A stretch of 64,000 bases of DNA from Taeniopygia guttata (Eukaryota; Chordata; Aves; Passeriformes; Estrildidae), in assembly GCF_048771995.1 (NCBI RefSeq), contig NC_133026.1, forward strand, positions 11,848,001-11,912,000. The letters run 5' to 3'. The notes under the pieces are model-generated. The model was not told the origin of the DNA. It saw nothing but the letters and a program-made list of their open reading frames with translations, and ran no database searches. Made by a program: the position numbers and the translations under genes. Position 1 is the first letter of the stretch; every line of letters begins with the position of its first letter. Positions 1 through 13,647 of the stretch are shown piece by piece.

Positions 1-2504
1 AGTCAGGCCTGATCTGGGGCAGCAGGATGGAACAGATGGCCTCTTCAATCCTCTTCCTGCTGCATTTCCTAGGATAATTCTATACTTACTGCATTAATAT
101 TTCCTAGTTGTTGTGCCTTGGACTAAGGTTAGAATTTGTTTTTTTCCTTTTGGGGCACAGAATCCAGAAGAACCTGCAAAACCACAGTGATGTAGAAAGA
201 AACCATCTCATCCAGAGAAAAGCAGTGGCTAATGCTAATGCCTAAATCAGCCAACTACTCCTGGATGTAAAATTTTTTCATTTCATTTCATAGGACCTGA
301 TGGACTGTAGAATTTTTATGATTTCTTTGAGACTCTGAGCATCCTTGTAATGATGACACAGAGGAAGAATGTTGTTGGGAAGTTTCTTCTGAAGTGCATG
401 TGTGGTTGACATTAACAGGCAAGGTTATCTGGGTTGTTGGGACAGCTTACAACCCAGAAAGGCATTTAGTTAATGACTGTTCAATGCAGGAGACACAGTG
501 AAGGAACAGAAAAGGTTATCAGTTGTAAAGAGGACACAGACTGAGACCAGCAGCAGATAACTGAGACAATAGCAGGGCCAGAATTCCCAGTGCGCAGTGT
601 GCCATTCAGAGCCCACCTGTGCAGCCTGTGAAAGGGTCAGCCAGCACTAAGCAACACATGTGAGAGCAAACACCATGATCAGGGTCTCACAGGAAAGACA
701 AATATCTTACACAATATTAGAAGAGGCTTGTGGAAGTGTATGAGACTTATTCTGGACTATTTTGAGGGAATTGTAGGAATGTGAAGGCCTTACTTGAGAT
801 ACTTAGAGGAAAGGACAAAGGTAGTGGTGGGCTGGATCAAGGTGAACTGGGGAAGAGCAGGCATGGAAAAATTAAAGAGGAGAGACTTATAGAGGGCAAG
901 TCACAGGTAAGCAGGTGGCAGGCCAGGGTAGTTGTCCTGTACTTGACATCTCCATTAAACTCTATTTCTACCTATTTTTTGCGCAAGCAGGCTCTCCTGC
1001 TCTGTGCTTTGTGTGTGTGCAAGTGCATGATCCCAAATATAGTCCACCTCCCAAATATAAGGCTAGCATCCAGACAGACCAAGGATTGAGAGTTTTACAG
1101 CACGAATGGAAGAATTCTAGAGACAGATCAGGTACATTTAGGATTTAACTCTACCAGTGAAACTGCAAAAAACAGTCACAAAATGTCTGAGCATCCAATA
1201 GGCCTCACATTAGTCTTTTTCTGAATATAAGCACCAATGTAGTCAAAATACAGTATACAAGGCAGTTACTAAAATCACACATAAATCAAGGGAAAAATGT
1301 TATATACTTCAGGTTTATGGTAATATCTTCAGTGTCTCCAAAGACTCCATAGACAAATTTAAAAAAGATTTGAATCATATAAGAAAATACTTAAAATAAG
1401 CACAGTAAAGGCAGCAGATTGTTACCTAGACAACTTAACTCATCTGCGGTGCTAAAACCAAACATTGAGTCTATCACAGCTGGGAGAGGTGTGACCAGCA
1501 TAAATTCTTAGGGCCTAATTTTAAAATTGACTGTTGAAATGTAGGTTCTAGGCTTCCAATATGAAAACATGCAAGATAAGACAGGTCTAACCAATGGATA
1601 AATAATGAAATATTTTAAAATTTTATTTATAGACTGTTGAATTAATATTTAAGATTTTTTTTTATTCTATAAATTATATTTCCTTGGTACAACACACTTG
1701 TTTTATTATTGTAAATAATAGTATTTACAATATTTTCCTAGGACAAGAAGAAACCCTAAGCATCTTTTTTACAAGGTACATGCTATTTTGAAATCTAGTG
1801 TGTTTCAGTTTAATTTTCATGTAGATTAAAAAAGCAAAAAATTTATGTGAGGACAAAATACTCATGCAGGAACAAATGACTCTGGAAAAGACGCCGTGTG
1901 CATTATAAGGTATGAGGGGTCCCTCTGCTGGGTTTTTATGTTATTCCAGTCTCAGATACAATGCACACAAAAGCTCATACTAGTTGTGAAGGAAGTGGCA
2001 AAGAAATTAATACTCCTGATAGTTCAGTTGTAATAATTCTTAAACTGTGCACTGACAGGCAAGACAATAAACGGTGTCACAGACATTTCTGAGGAAATTG
2101 TATCAACCAGAGTCAGGTACATCTAAACTGCTGCAGAGGAAAAGTTGTAAAAGTTGTAATACTCCTAAGCTACCATTTTCAAGAAATCCATGCTAGTTGA
2201 GCATTGAAGATACACCAGTCAGAGATTCAGCATTTAGTTCTTCAGAATGTCATAAAAACAGACACAGAAGACCAGGCAGGTTGCAAAGTCGCCTTTCAAA
2301 CTACTTAATATCTTAATTTCAGGTGGAATTTTCAGCATTACAATGTAAAAGAATAGGCAATTGTGATAAAAAAAAATATAAAATAAGAAAAGTAAGATTA
2401 CATGGGTGTAGCAGGCTGCTCTGCCTACATGGAGGTAAAATAGCATCAAAAATACCCTATTTGAAAAGGTGATAGATGGAGAATGGGGGTCACACTGCTG
2501 TTGG

Positions 2505-2965
2505 TGTTGAAGAATGCTGAGCCCAGCCTAGCTCATTAATCCCAGAGTTAGACATTCTTAGAAGAACAAGGTTTCCTGGCAGAAGCTGGCACTGAGCAGG
2601 ATGTGGCAGACAAAATTCCTGATAAAGGAACCAACTTTATCAGCATTGATAGTATTGATAACTTATTTAAAGCCCCTGAGCTGACACAGCTGGCCCAGCA
2701 ATGTATGACAGATAAATACATCACATTATCCTATAAAGGCCCAGTCACACTTTTTCATGGCAGGGTCTTCTAACATACCCTTTCCTGGAGTATGTGTGGA
2801 ATTTACTCCTTTGAGTGAGGATGTCCCTCAAGGCTTGTCCTTGAGTCTGAGTGACAGATTTGCCCACAGTCATTTGCATGGGTTACATGGGTATGAGTGA
2901 CATCAATCTCTATTTAATAATTTCTTTTTCTAGATTTAACATCACTGCTTTAATACTGCTTCAAT
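2505..2965 (+). mobile_element. Possible solo LTR of an endogenous retrovirus (fossil)
   Basis: A block beginning with TGTTGA is denser in GC than its surroundings. It contains a TATA-like CCTATAAA near 2730, followed by sequence of U3/R/U5 character, and fades out near 2965. The overall look resembles avian ERVL/ERVK-type LTRs. No internal retroviral coding sequence is adjacent, so if real it is a solo LTR. The right boundary is uncertain and I could not find a clear target-site duplication. Confidence 0.3.
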
Positions 2966-5900
2966 ACTTAGTACATTATAGTTAGTTTTATCTATCTATA
3001 CTGTGCAGTAAATTATGCTGATTAAGATCATCCAGTCTAATCATTATCATCATCAATTTAATTCAATAATTTATGTTATTGATATAAATATATTTGTTCT
3101 TCCATTCTTAATCCTTCAGGATTAAACAGTATAAAGGCTCGGTTACACATATATAATGCTTTAGATCTGAATCTTTGATTAAGAATATGACTAAGATTGA
3201 ATTCAGCTGCACCTAGACTCCTGTTTGTGAAGGAATTCAGAAAGCAAGGAGGTCATTTCTGCACCCTGTAAATCAATGGGAGAATTCCTCTAACAAACCA
3301 TGTCTGAAGATCCTGTTCTGGCAATGGGTAAAAGCAATCTGCACCAAAATTATTTTCTAAGTAGATTTGTGAAGGACCCTCTTGGCATAGTGCTACTCAC
3401 AGGCTTGAAAATAGAAACAGAGATAATAGTGCATAATGCTATCAAATAGCCCATAATGGTATCAAACAGAGACATTCTGCTGGGAATTGTGTCATAATGG
3501 GAGGCAAAGAAACATAATAGAAAGAATAAATAAAAGCAGTCAAGTACATAGGATTATTTATAAACAACAATTCGAGGAATTAACCAAACTAATGACTCCA
3601 GAGGCCTGAGGGTGGAGGTGTCTTGTTTCTGTTGGTGATGCTGTGTGGTGTCTAAGAGACACAAGTGCAGCACAGAACCAGCTGCCTCCCTGCAGGGAGG
3701 GTCCACTGCTGGCACTGACAGCACCCAAAAGCACACTTTGAACAGCAAAATGAAAAACAAAGAAACACAAGAGCTCTTTTCTGTGTATATCTGAGCTCTT
3801 CCAGAGAGTCACAGTTGCTGAAGTGTTCGTCCACAAAACCTGCCTGATCTAGGGCAGGTCATGTATTCCCAGTGACCTTTCCCTGCAGTAGGAACACCAG
3901 ATTCCATCTGCACTTTTGCACTTTTCAGCATACTAGGCTGAGGTTTTCCCTTTGTACATCAGCTTGAGTTAAATTTTCCTCATTTTACTGTGTCATTTCA
4001 GGGGTAACGTGTTCTGTTTTAGAAATAATTGCTGGTTTTCTTTGTGCTGCAACAAAGATGATGAAATATCTTACAAGGTTTCATTTCCTGTTGGATGTTG
4101 AATGATTTATTCATTTCAGCTTGCAAAATTTTTTGCCAGAGGGGAAAAGTGGAAAGAGGAGATGAACAGAAAACCTGGTGGATGCAAATGAAAAACCCTC
4201 ACTTAAGATCTGGACTTCAGACTTTAATGCCTTTTTATGGGGTTAATATGCTATGGTTCATGTGGGGAATAGGGTGATTAAGTCCTTGAAAAAAAAGTCA
4301 TTTAAGCATAGTCTGTTGTTTAAAATGAACATTTTGCCTGTTTTATACTGAGCATGAAAATGTCCCCTATTCTATTTTTCCTTTTCAGTCTAGGGCAACT
4401 AGAGAAAAATATTTGTATTTAATTTAGATTCTTTATAGCAAAATAATAGTTTGGAGAAGTCGTCAGGCCAATACATATTACACTCAGGGTGTGCAGTACA
4501 GGACTAGCTTGGAGAGTATGACACCCTATTTCCTGGAGCATTCCACAAAAATACCAAAGTGAAAATCCTGCAGGAATTGACTTGGCTGTTTGCTGGGCAG
4601 TTCCCATCTGGACAATCAGTGTACCTGCTGAGGTTTACTTTTTACCCACATATGAATAATCCCAGTTTTTAAATATTCAGAAAGACTAGTTCATATCTGC
4701 TCAAATTTATAAGTCAGAATATATTCTTTATTATAACCATTAATAAATATTTCTTTATTTATTTGAAAACCCCCCAATAATTAAACAACAAAAAAAACCT
4801 CAAGTCAACCCCTATAAGAGAGAAAAATAAGTTTTAAACACTGCTTTGGGAAAAAATATATTTAATCATTCTTGTAGATTATTGGATACATATGGAATTT
4901 ATGTAGGACAGGTGTTGGTATATCTTCCTAGACAGAGAAAGAAAATGTTCTGATCTTGCCCTTTTAGGGTTAAAAATGTCAAGTAAGAGCAGGAGACTGT
5001 CATAATAAACCATCCGCTGACACTTGTTGTTCCTGCACCACCGTGGCAAACAGCATTTGCAGCAGGCTGAGTCCTCAGCTGGCCTGTAACACCCTTCTGG
5101 CTCCTGTGAATGCATTCCTTCAAATAGGAACAAGTACAGAATCAGGAAGGGAAGTGGTGTTGCCTCATCCCAACAGATCCACTTCTTGTCCCAACATGGT
5201 CAGGGCATGCACTAAGAGATAATAACAAATAATTACTGTGAGGTGTCTGAACACAGCCTAAGAGAAACAAGAGCACAAGTTCCATGGAAAATGTATTCAC
5301 TTGAAGTATAAAATAGGTCTTGTAAATATTAAAGCATTAATTTATTTGTGCAAATTCAGTCTTGTAGTCCTAGTTAATCTGAGGACATTTATTGAAATAC
5401 ATGGGACATTATAATCTTTTAAATTAAATCTAGGAATACTCCAGCATGGTGAGATTCAAACTCTAATTCACTAGATCCAAATATAAAAGAAAATTATTTC
5501 CTGACTGAAATCATTGTGCACTCACCTGGAATGCATATTCCTCATTTACTATATTCAGAGAAGGGAAAACAGCTGTTACAGAAAAGGACATAACACTCAG
5601 AGTAAATATTGGGAGCTGCAAGATGAAACAAGTATGAAGATGAATCATCAGGAATGTTTTGCTGAGCCTTTGAAATTGCATTCCCATTTATCTAGAGCAC
5701 TCAAATGGCAAAAAGCACAATGACCATGTGATAGTTCCAGATTGGCAAATTGCATTCAACGTTAAAATGTTTGATCTTATATTTTGTAGCTCTTGCTGTA
5801 TGGCTTGTAGATTTACAGACCTTTGACTAAAATCTCTGTCTCATTGTAACTCATTCAACTATATTTGAATAATTTTAATATCTTAGCAAGGCTTTTGACA

Positions 5901-6052
5901 TCATCTTCCAATGTAGCCTTTAATCAAATTGGTGAAATACAGATTCAATTCATGAGCTATGAGTGGAAAATTGACTGGGCTGGGAACAGGCTGCGATCAA
6001 CAGCATAGAGGGCAGTGAATTCCCAGCATTGATCCTCAGGAGTCATGGGATC

Positions 6053-6115
6053 AAAGAATTATGGAATCATTTAGTTTGGAAAAGACACACAACCAGTCAC
6101 TGATCCAGCACATAC
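6053..6115 (-). repeat. CR1 LINE 3' tail fragment
   Basis: The short stretch reading as a run of 'gaatcatttag-tttggaaaagac' type is the reverse complement of the characteristic CR1 3' end (the usual form is a tail such as ttccaacc...attctatgatt). Only the end of the element is kept. It lies just before a longer CR1 piece in the opposite orientation. Confidence 0.5.
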
Positions 6116-6439
6116 CTGCTGCCTCAGCCCTGCTCTGTGCCTGTGGGGCAGCAGCTTTTGCTGGGCTCAGTGCTGCAGTGTCACTTTATTGACCCAAACG
6201 ATGGAAGTTAATATACTCACAGCAGGTTTGTAGAGAATATCAGAGTGGAGGGAAGGGGCCACTACACTGGGAGAGGACAGAATTCCATTCAGAGGAATTC
6301 CAAAGGATTCAGGGAATGGACTTGTACTTGGGATGGAATAACCACGCTCAACTGCCCAAGCTGAGTGTTAGCAGCTAGAAAGGAGTTGTGCAAAAGACAC
6401 TTGTGGTCCTGGGGGCATGAAAATGAGTCAAAATTGCAC

Positions 6440-6985
6440 CCTTCCAGTGGAAAACAACCTGGCCTCCATTAGCAAGGGCTGGCAAGCAGGACTGATGAAA
6501 CAATTATTCCCTTCTGTTTGGCACTTGTGAGAACTCACCTGGAGTTCTGTGTCCAGCACAGTAAATGATATTGTCATACCAGAGCAACCTCAGCACAAAG
6601 GTCACCCAGAGGATTAGGGGGCTGGAGCACAAGATGAGTAGAGGCTGAAAGAGCTGGCTTGTAAACCTGAAAAAATGAAAATCTGAATGGAGGTCCACAG
6701 CTGCTTAAAGAGAGGGTACAGAGAAGAGAGATCCAGACTCCTCCTGGAGGTACAAGAGATGAAACAACTGCCTAAGGACACATATGGCAATAAAGGAAAC
6801 TCTGACTTCTATGGAAAAAACATTCACAATGAGGGTAATCAAAATAATGTCCAGAGAGACTCTATCTCATCATACAAGCCGTATTAAAATCTCAGCTGGA
6901 CACACCTCTGTGAAACCTGCCCTAAGTCTGGCCCCACTCTGAGCAGGGAGTTGGACCAGAAAACCTGCAGAGGTCTTTTCTCATC
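6440..6985 (+). repeat. CR1 LINE fragment (end of RT region and 3' UTR)
   Basis: The sequence around 6530-6660 follows the CR1 motif 'cacctggagttctgtgtccag ... agaggattagggggctggagca', which in intact copies encodes the HLEYCVQ...KVQRRA part of the reverse transcriptase C-terminus. It then runs into the 3' part, ending near 6985 with 'gagttggaccaga ... agaggtctttt'. The copy is 5'-truncated, diverged and not coding. It is an old bird LINE insertion. Confidence 0.6.
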
Positions 6986-9544
6986 AATTTTATTAAGAAG
7001 ACAGATTCCTCAATATGCAAATTTATTCCATCCATTCTAGAATGAAGTGACTTATCCTAAGTACCTCTTTCTTCATGGCCTATGATTATAGAAAATATGT
7101 AATTATATAACTGCTATCTTTTAGATGGCTGGTATTACATGAAATAGATTCAACCTTTACTATTTTTTATCCAGGAAATTTCTCATTAAAAAAAAAAAAA
7201 ATACCCTACTCAATTAGTATGTTGGTTATTTAACCCCAGCACAATCATTAATTTAAACCAGAAATTCTTGAGAAAAACAAAATGAACCTTATATGAGAAG
7301 ACTGAGGATTAAGAAAATGAAATGGAAATAATTCCATAGAAATATATTTTCTTGTATACAAATTTCATTTTAGATATTCAAATACATAGGTCAATAAAAA
7401 TCACAAAGCTACACTCCCTAGTTTATATATCAGAAATTACGAGTATATTACAGAACCACTCAATTATTTCCTTAAACACCTAAGCTTTTGAATAGATCCA
7501 TTAGGAGCTGGCTTTGGCTAAAAACCTCAAAGATTTTCCAGCTGAGATAGATCAAATAAAATTATGCTGATTTATTTGAGAATAATAGGTTTATTTCAAG
7601 TGTTCAGGTGATTATTTTTTAGCAACTACATAAGATACTTTAAGCAGACTGATATAATTTATACATTAGTGAGGTTGGATGCTAGCCCAAAGCTACAATT
7701 TTAGTTTTTAGACATCTAAGCTTGAGCTACTCATTGTAGATTCCTTTTATATTGATAAACAACTAGAAATTTCTAGACAACTACTCTGAAAGAGTGTCTA
7801 AGTGCCAATAAATCACATTCTGGAGTTGCCTATTTACCTTCATTGATTGTTAAAAAACCTCAGATGACTAATTAAGAGTAAGGGCATATTGATGTTTTGG
7901 GTCAGGAGTTTCTAGGGCAAATCTCAGATCATGAGTGGGGGCACTGCTTTCATCTGCCACCAGAAGATGCATTCCAGGATCACAACTGAATGCTTCTACT
8001 GAGACCAGAGTTAATCACAAATAACCACTGCAAAACTTGGATAGTTTATCAGAACTCCACTCCTCAGAATCAACTGTTTGGGTTCTACAGATTCATTCCT
8101 ATAGCTAGCATCATTTTCTAATGATGACACAGTACATGACCGAAATTTAGACTTGTATGTTTAACAAAGACTAATTTAATTTTATATACCCAGTCACTAA
8201 CAACTCATTCATGTTAAAGACTACTCATTTATGCCACCATGAAGTTACAGCTTATCTTGCAATTTTCATAATGAGGTGTCACTGAGGCTCTCAATCAATT
8301 TTGTGATTTAGAAGTTGTCTTCACTTATTGACTTCTTTTATTTACTTAAAAGATGAGCAATGACATAAAAAGTTTGATCTGTAAATATTTAAACCTTCAT
8401 AGTGGCCATCTACTGACATTTGGAAGGTCCACACGAATGTCATGTTAATGTGAGGTTTAAGAGACAGTTGCTTCCCTGAGGGCCCTTGGGACAGCAGCAT
8501 TTTTATTTTTTTCTTCTCAACAATTCTGAATTGTCTCATCACCTGCTTTACAATAAATTTGAAAAGTAACCCTCCTACAATAGACAATGCTGAAGTCTAT
8601 GATCTTCTCTAGGTCTTCATGTTCCTCTGTGAGATCTTGTCTTGTAGGCATGATAATAAATCGAATGAATTATCAGACTGGTGATTAAGCTTCACTTCAG
8701 GGAGAACAAGTCAATCAGGTCTACTAGACTTGAAACAGTTTCAAAATTCACAGACTTCTGCTATATAATCCAGGTAAAATTGAATGGTAAGTAAAATGAT
8801 CGAATTAAAAAAAAAATCCTACTGGAAATTTCTCTGACAGATCACTAGGAACAGATGGGGCATAAGTCACTGGTAATGGACCTAATAATCTGTTTCCATA
8901 TTATTTTCTTGTAAGTTTGTATTTTAATATTTCCTATATTTTTTGTTGCTGTTTGTAGTGTTCCTTCTACCTTCACTGCATCAAATTTGTACAACAAAAC
9001 AAAATAACTCCACTTAACAAAGACATATCAAGTTTTGCCAAGCAACATTATAATTTTAACATGGCATGACATAATTTAAAAATGTACTTTTTGCTGCTTT
9101 TAGTATCCAGTGGCAAATATAGGCAGCAATGGTACTAGACATTTCAAGAGTTTTTCTGTCAAACAGGCCAGTGAGATGGCTGTACAAAATTCTGTGACTT
9201 ACGCTGAAGTAAACCCCAAACGACTTACATTTTCAACTTAGTTATAGATCAGGAATATGAAGAATAGCCATTAATTCCAATTTGACCAATCTCCCAAGAT
9301 CCACAAGTGACAAACACATCAGTCCTACATGAAAGATGTCATTTTGGAAGGTAGCCTTGAAATCAGATTTGAGATGATCAGTAGAAGTTATGAGTACTTT
9401 ATAAAGTCACCCTTTGACACTATTCAAAATATATTCTCTGGGATCTTGAATCCCTCACATACAAAATTAGGCAGCTGGCCTGAGGCTTACAAGGCTTTTT
9501 CCCAGGATATGAAACCCAGTGCTACCTACTGAACTTAGCATGTA

Positions 9545-9782
9545 GCGAGGAAATTGAAAATTAGTAAGAATTTTAGACATTAGGAGGAATTTCTTCATAG
9601 AAAAGGTAACTAGACATTGGAATGAGCTGCCCAGGGAGGTGGTGGAGTCACCATCACTGGGAGTATTTAAGGAAAGACTGGACATGGCAATCAGTGCCAT
9701 GGTCTGGTTGACACAGTGGTGTTGGGTCATAGGTTGGACCTGATGAACTCAGAGGTCTTTTGCAGCCTAGTTGATTCTGTGA
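9545..9782 (+). repeat. CR1 LINE 3' end
   Basis: A clear CR1 3' UTR: 'aggaggaatttcttcata', then 'tggaatgagctgcccagg', then 'ggttggacctgatgaactc', finishing with the terminal 'gattctgtga' at 9782. The copy is 5'-truncated and noncoding. Short open frames overlapping it on both strands are by-products. Confidence 0.8.
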
Positions 9783-9955
9783 AATGGGCAGGGGCACACT
9801 AGAAGGAAAGGAAAATTAATGTGTCAGGCTTTCTACAAATGTAGGGTCATGAAGTATGGAGGAGCATGAAATTCCCCAAATCTCACTGTTACAGCATCAT
9901 CAGAGATGCTCCATTTATTGCCAGGAAAGACATTAATGAAATTCTGTGAATTAAG

Positions 9956-10018
9956 AAAAAAAAAAAAAACACACAAATAAAACCAACCAAACAAAAACAA
10001 ACAAACAAAAAATCCAGC
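9956..10018. repeat. A-rich simple sequence
   Basis: A tract of poly-A followed by AAAC/CAAAC-type units. It may be the decayed A-tail of a retroposed element, but no body of such an element can be recognised next to it. Confidence 0.6.
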
Positions 10019-13000
10019 TCAACCTGAACTGGCAGGAATGTACTGTACAAACAATTGTCCATTTCACTAAATAGAACTATAAAACAAAAAAAAAACTGAG
10101 TTGGCAATTAAAAAGATTCTGCAAATTATTGTAAAGTGAGGTGTGTAACTTATGGGAAGGGTGGAAAGTACTTTCCAGCTGCTGGTCAGAGTAAAGTGAA
10201 ACAATTCAGTGCTACTTTGGCCAAGAAAAGTGAAAGCTAGGAATTGAACATTCTGGTTTTGCACAATAAAAAATTAGGTCTGTTAGGCAACTAGAACAAT
10301 CTAAACCATAAGAAATTTGACCTTTTTTCTATATAAAACTTCTCAGTTACGTACATATAGGAAGATTGTATATAAGTACCCATGTCACACTACTGGCATT
10401 GCTTTCAAAGTCCATGATAAAGAGAACCAAGTACTTATTACAGACATAAGTTTTTCTAGTCAGAAATAAGTGTTTAAAAAAATATAACTTTTCAAGTTCA
10501 TTTACTGGTTTTCTTTTATCAACAACCATTCTTTTATCAACAATCAACTTAACAATCTTTAAGGTCTCATTTACCTCTGCAGTTAAAAGAAAACACATCA
10601 TTATAAAAATTTGGTTTAAAAAATTTCAACAACTGCTGTTTTCAGATCTTGTGGCAAATTACTTTTTTTTTCTACATAGTATAGTAAATCAACATTTAAA
10701 ATATTATTTTATGTATGGATAAATATCCATATATATACACATTGGTTTTGAGTATATTGCAATTATATGTTCACCATTTAAAATATCTTCCTGAGTTTTA
10801 ATAACTGCAAGAATTAAAATAAACATATCACATTTTATCTTGGATTATGAGATGGGTAAATCTGTAACTTTATGCTGTGAAATATTCTAGGATTTTGGGG
10901 AAATTGTATCTTTTGCTAACTATGAATCACAAGCTTTAAAAATACCTCATAATTAAATGTTATTTCAAATAACTGTTCTAAAAAACAAGAAAAAAAAGTT
11001 CTAGAAATTTAATCTCATTGAAAGCACTATTCAGAAATACATGTCTAATACTTTCCAGTTTCTAGGTTGTATGAAAATCCAGATGTAGCTTTCTAAGACA
11101 ATACTTTATAAAATGTTTATGTCATGGTGATGTATTTTCCTATAATACCTGTTTAAAAAAAAAAAATTCTAAGACTGTAATTGCTGTAATTGTTACTGCA
11201 AGTCAGGACAGAGCTTCTTATGACTGACAAATCTAAAAGATTGAGTGGCTTGTACAATTCTTTTAAATGTCCATTTCTGGGAGCTGAAAATAAACTGGCT
11301 TCATTCTCTCCATAGGTATTACCTCCTCTTCCCATTCATTTTGCACTCAAATTAAGCTTTCCTAAAGCAAATTGCAGAGTGCTTACCATATATAGCAATT
11401 AAAAAATTGTCTTCTATCATTTTGCCACCTAAAAATGATTAAAAACATTAATGTTTAAGAAAATTCTCATTAATTTTTTTTTGATATTAGTAAATGAAGG
11501 TAGTCCAAAACCCTGTTATCAACAATTCCGAAACTACTGTGATCCTCTTAGCATAGTTGTGAAAAATCTGTTTTATTCTAGAAATGTATCAGCCTTGTGT
11601 ACATCATTCCTCAATTTAAGCACACCTGCCATACAAGTGCCATAAGCCTAAAATATTTTATTACTAATGAGGCTGGCAGGACCTGGCTTATGAGGTTGCC
11701 CTTTATTAAGCAGAGGAGAGTTTTGACATTAGGACTCCTACATAAGGTTGCAGGTTATTTGCCAGGCTTCACATACATGTGGATGACTTGCTATGAATTT
11801 TTAAAGAAATGAGTAATCTTAAGTTTTCCCAAAAAACCAAAATGAAGGTGCTTAGTCTCTGGAGACTTCCAATTACACTGTACAGCAGCATCTGTTTTTT
11901 GCCACCCACTCAGATACTTTATCAAACCTACAGATAGGAATGGAAAATTGAACTATAGCAGAAACCACATCAGATGTTTCCATAGTAATCTGTTATGTTT
12001 TTATAGATTTAAAAATCCTCATTTCTGGAGTAGAACTTCATAAACAAGGACATTAAATTATAACTAGAAAAAATATTTTCATTTTGTATTGTGTTATCAA
12101 TTCTTCATTGTTTTCCCCCTTTCTTTTTTAATCCTGAAGCTTGTCCATGCAATAATTAATAATAAACAACCATCTGTTGAAAGGCTGAAAGTGCCCTGTT
12201 TATTTCTAAATTCATCGACTTTTTAAATGTCAGAAGTTTTTTAATGACATTTTCTTGCAGGTAGTCAGTGGAATCTGGTTAATAAAGGAGTTTATTCAAG
12301 ATATAGGTTAATGCGTACTGGCCAGCTATTACAGTGCACATTACATACATATTTGAAAGGGAAAAAAGAAGTAGCTATAACATTGGGCAGTAATGTCTGC
12401 TCTATAAAAAGGATTACTTTGGAACAATTCCAAAAAGGACTGAATTAATACTGATGTCCTACATCATACACTTTTGTTCAAGGCTTCAGTTTTGGAAGCC
12501 TTAGAGATGCTTGATTTTATCAGAACTTCAGCTCTTTGAATTTATTTAAGCCATGTAACATTACTCCCCTGTACACTACTGAGCCTGATTAACATCCTGA
12601 CCAACATCTAGCTCACATTTGAGCACAGCATAGATCCTGTGTCTGAAACTCTCAAGGGGGACAGTCTAGTAGTTTAACACAAAATGACACAACTCTACTT
12701 TAGTGGGAAGACAAAATGGATCAGCTCGAGAGAAGTCAATGAAGTTTAGTTTTAAGGCATATCTGGGGAAGAACATCAGTGCCTCTTCCTCTTTGCGGAA
12801 CAAATGAAACACATTCTGCACTGGAAGGCTGTGCAGCTCTCACATTGCCTGTGCTGCCTCAGCAGGAAGCCTGGGCAGGCACAAGATTTAACTAAAATGT
12901 TAACACCAGTAGCATGGCTATTATGTTCATCCCTAGTTGGTACAGCCTTCCTTAAATCTCCAGGTTATAATTTGTCCTAACTGAAGGATGCCGCCTATGT

Positions 13001-13077
13001 TTTTGTCTGGTTTTATCCTAGACTTTAAAGCACAATAATTTGGTTTCTTTCCAAAAATATTGCCCTTGTATTCGACT

Positions 13078-13260
13078 GCAGAATGATAGAATGGCTGAGA
13101 AAGGAAGGGAATCTCTGGGCATCACCTGGTCCACTACCCAAGACAAGGAACACTACCCATGGCAGCAGACACTCCCCATGGCAAGGACAATGAACAAATT
13201 CCCTTTTTAGCTCAGTCTCTCACTGTATCTGGTGTTCCAGATCTGTTTTATAGCAGCTGA
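13078..13260 (-). repeat. CR1 LINE 3' end fragment
   Basis: Starts with 'cagaatgatagaatggctgag' and continues with 'ggaagggaatctctgg', the reverse-complement form of a CR1 3' end ('...cagagattccctt...'). The copy is diverged. Within it 'aaggaacactacccatggcagcagacactccccatggcaaggac' type sequence contains an imperfect local duplication. Confidence 0.5.
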
Positions 13261-13588
13261 CTTCTCCAAGTACAGTTTCCAGAACCTTTGCGCTTAGCCC
13301 AAGAGCCCAGAGTCCACATTGGGAAATATGTAAAGATATAGAATATGATGAGGCTTAAGAAGATTCTAGAGAGTTGAAAATTGGTAGAGTTTTGCTATAA
13401 TTAGGTTTCCTTTTTGTTGTACTCTTGTTTCTGTTATTGGCCTTTATATTTCATTAATTCTTTCCCAAAACAGGAATTTCACCTGCCAATCAAAAAGCAT
13501 ACGTTTTTCTGATAAGAATTTAATAAGTGTCCGCTATTTTTATACTCTATTACATCACTACATGTTTTTGTGCATCTTTTCATAAATA

Positions 13589-13647
13589 TACTTCTGTGTT
13601 AAAAGCATAAATGACTGATTTTAATTTATGCTTTTAACACAGAAGTA
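13589..13647. repeat. Perfect 24-bp inverted repeat (hairpin)
   Basis: Left arm 13589-13612 and right arm 13624-13647 are exact reverse complements (24 of 24), separated by an 11-nt loop at 13613-13623. A T-run follows the right arm. No open reading frame is involved. It could be a young inverted duplication, a MITE-like remnant or a cruciform-forming site. A small-RNA hairpin is possible but unsupported. Confidence 0.9.

Noticed and set aside
780-1150. Possible second LTR-like block with overlapping frames of 77-102 codons
   Set aside because: Some features recall an LTR 3' part (ATTAAA-type signal, GC-richer block), but neither end nor a family could be recognised.
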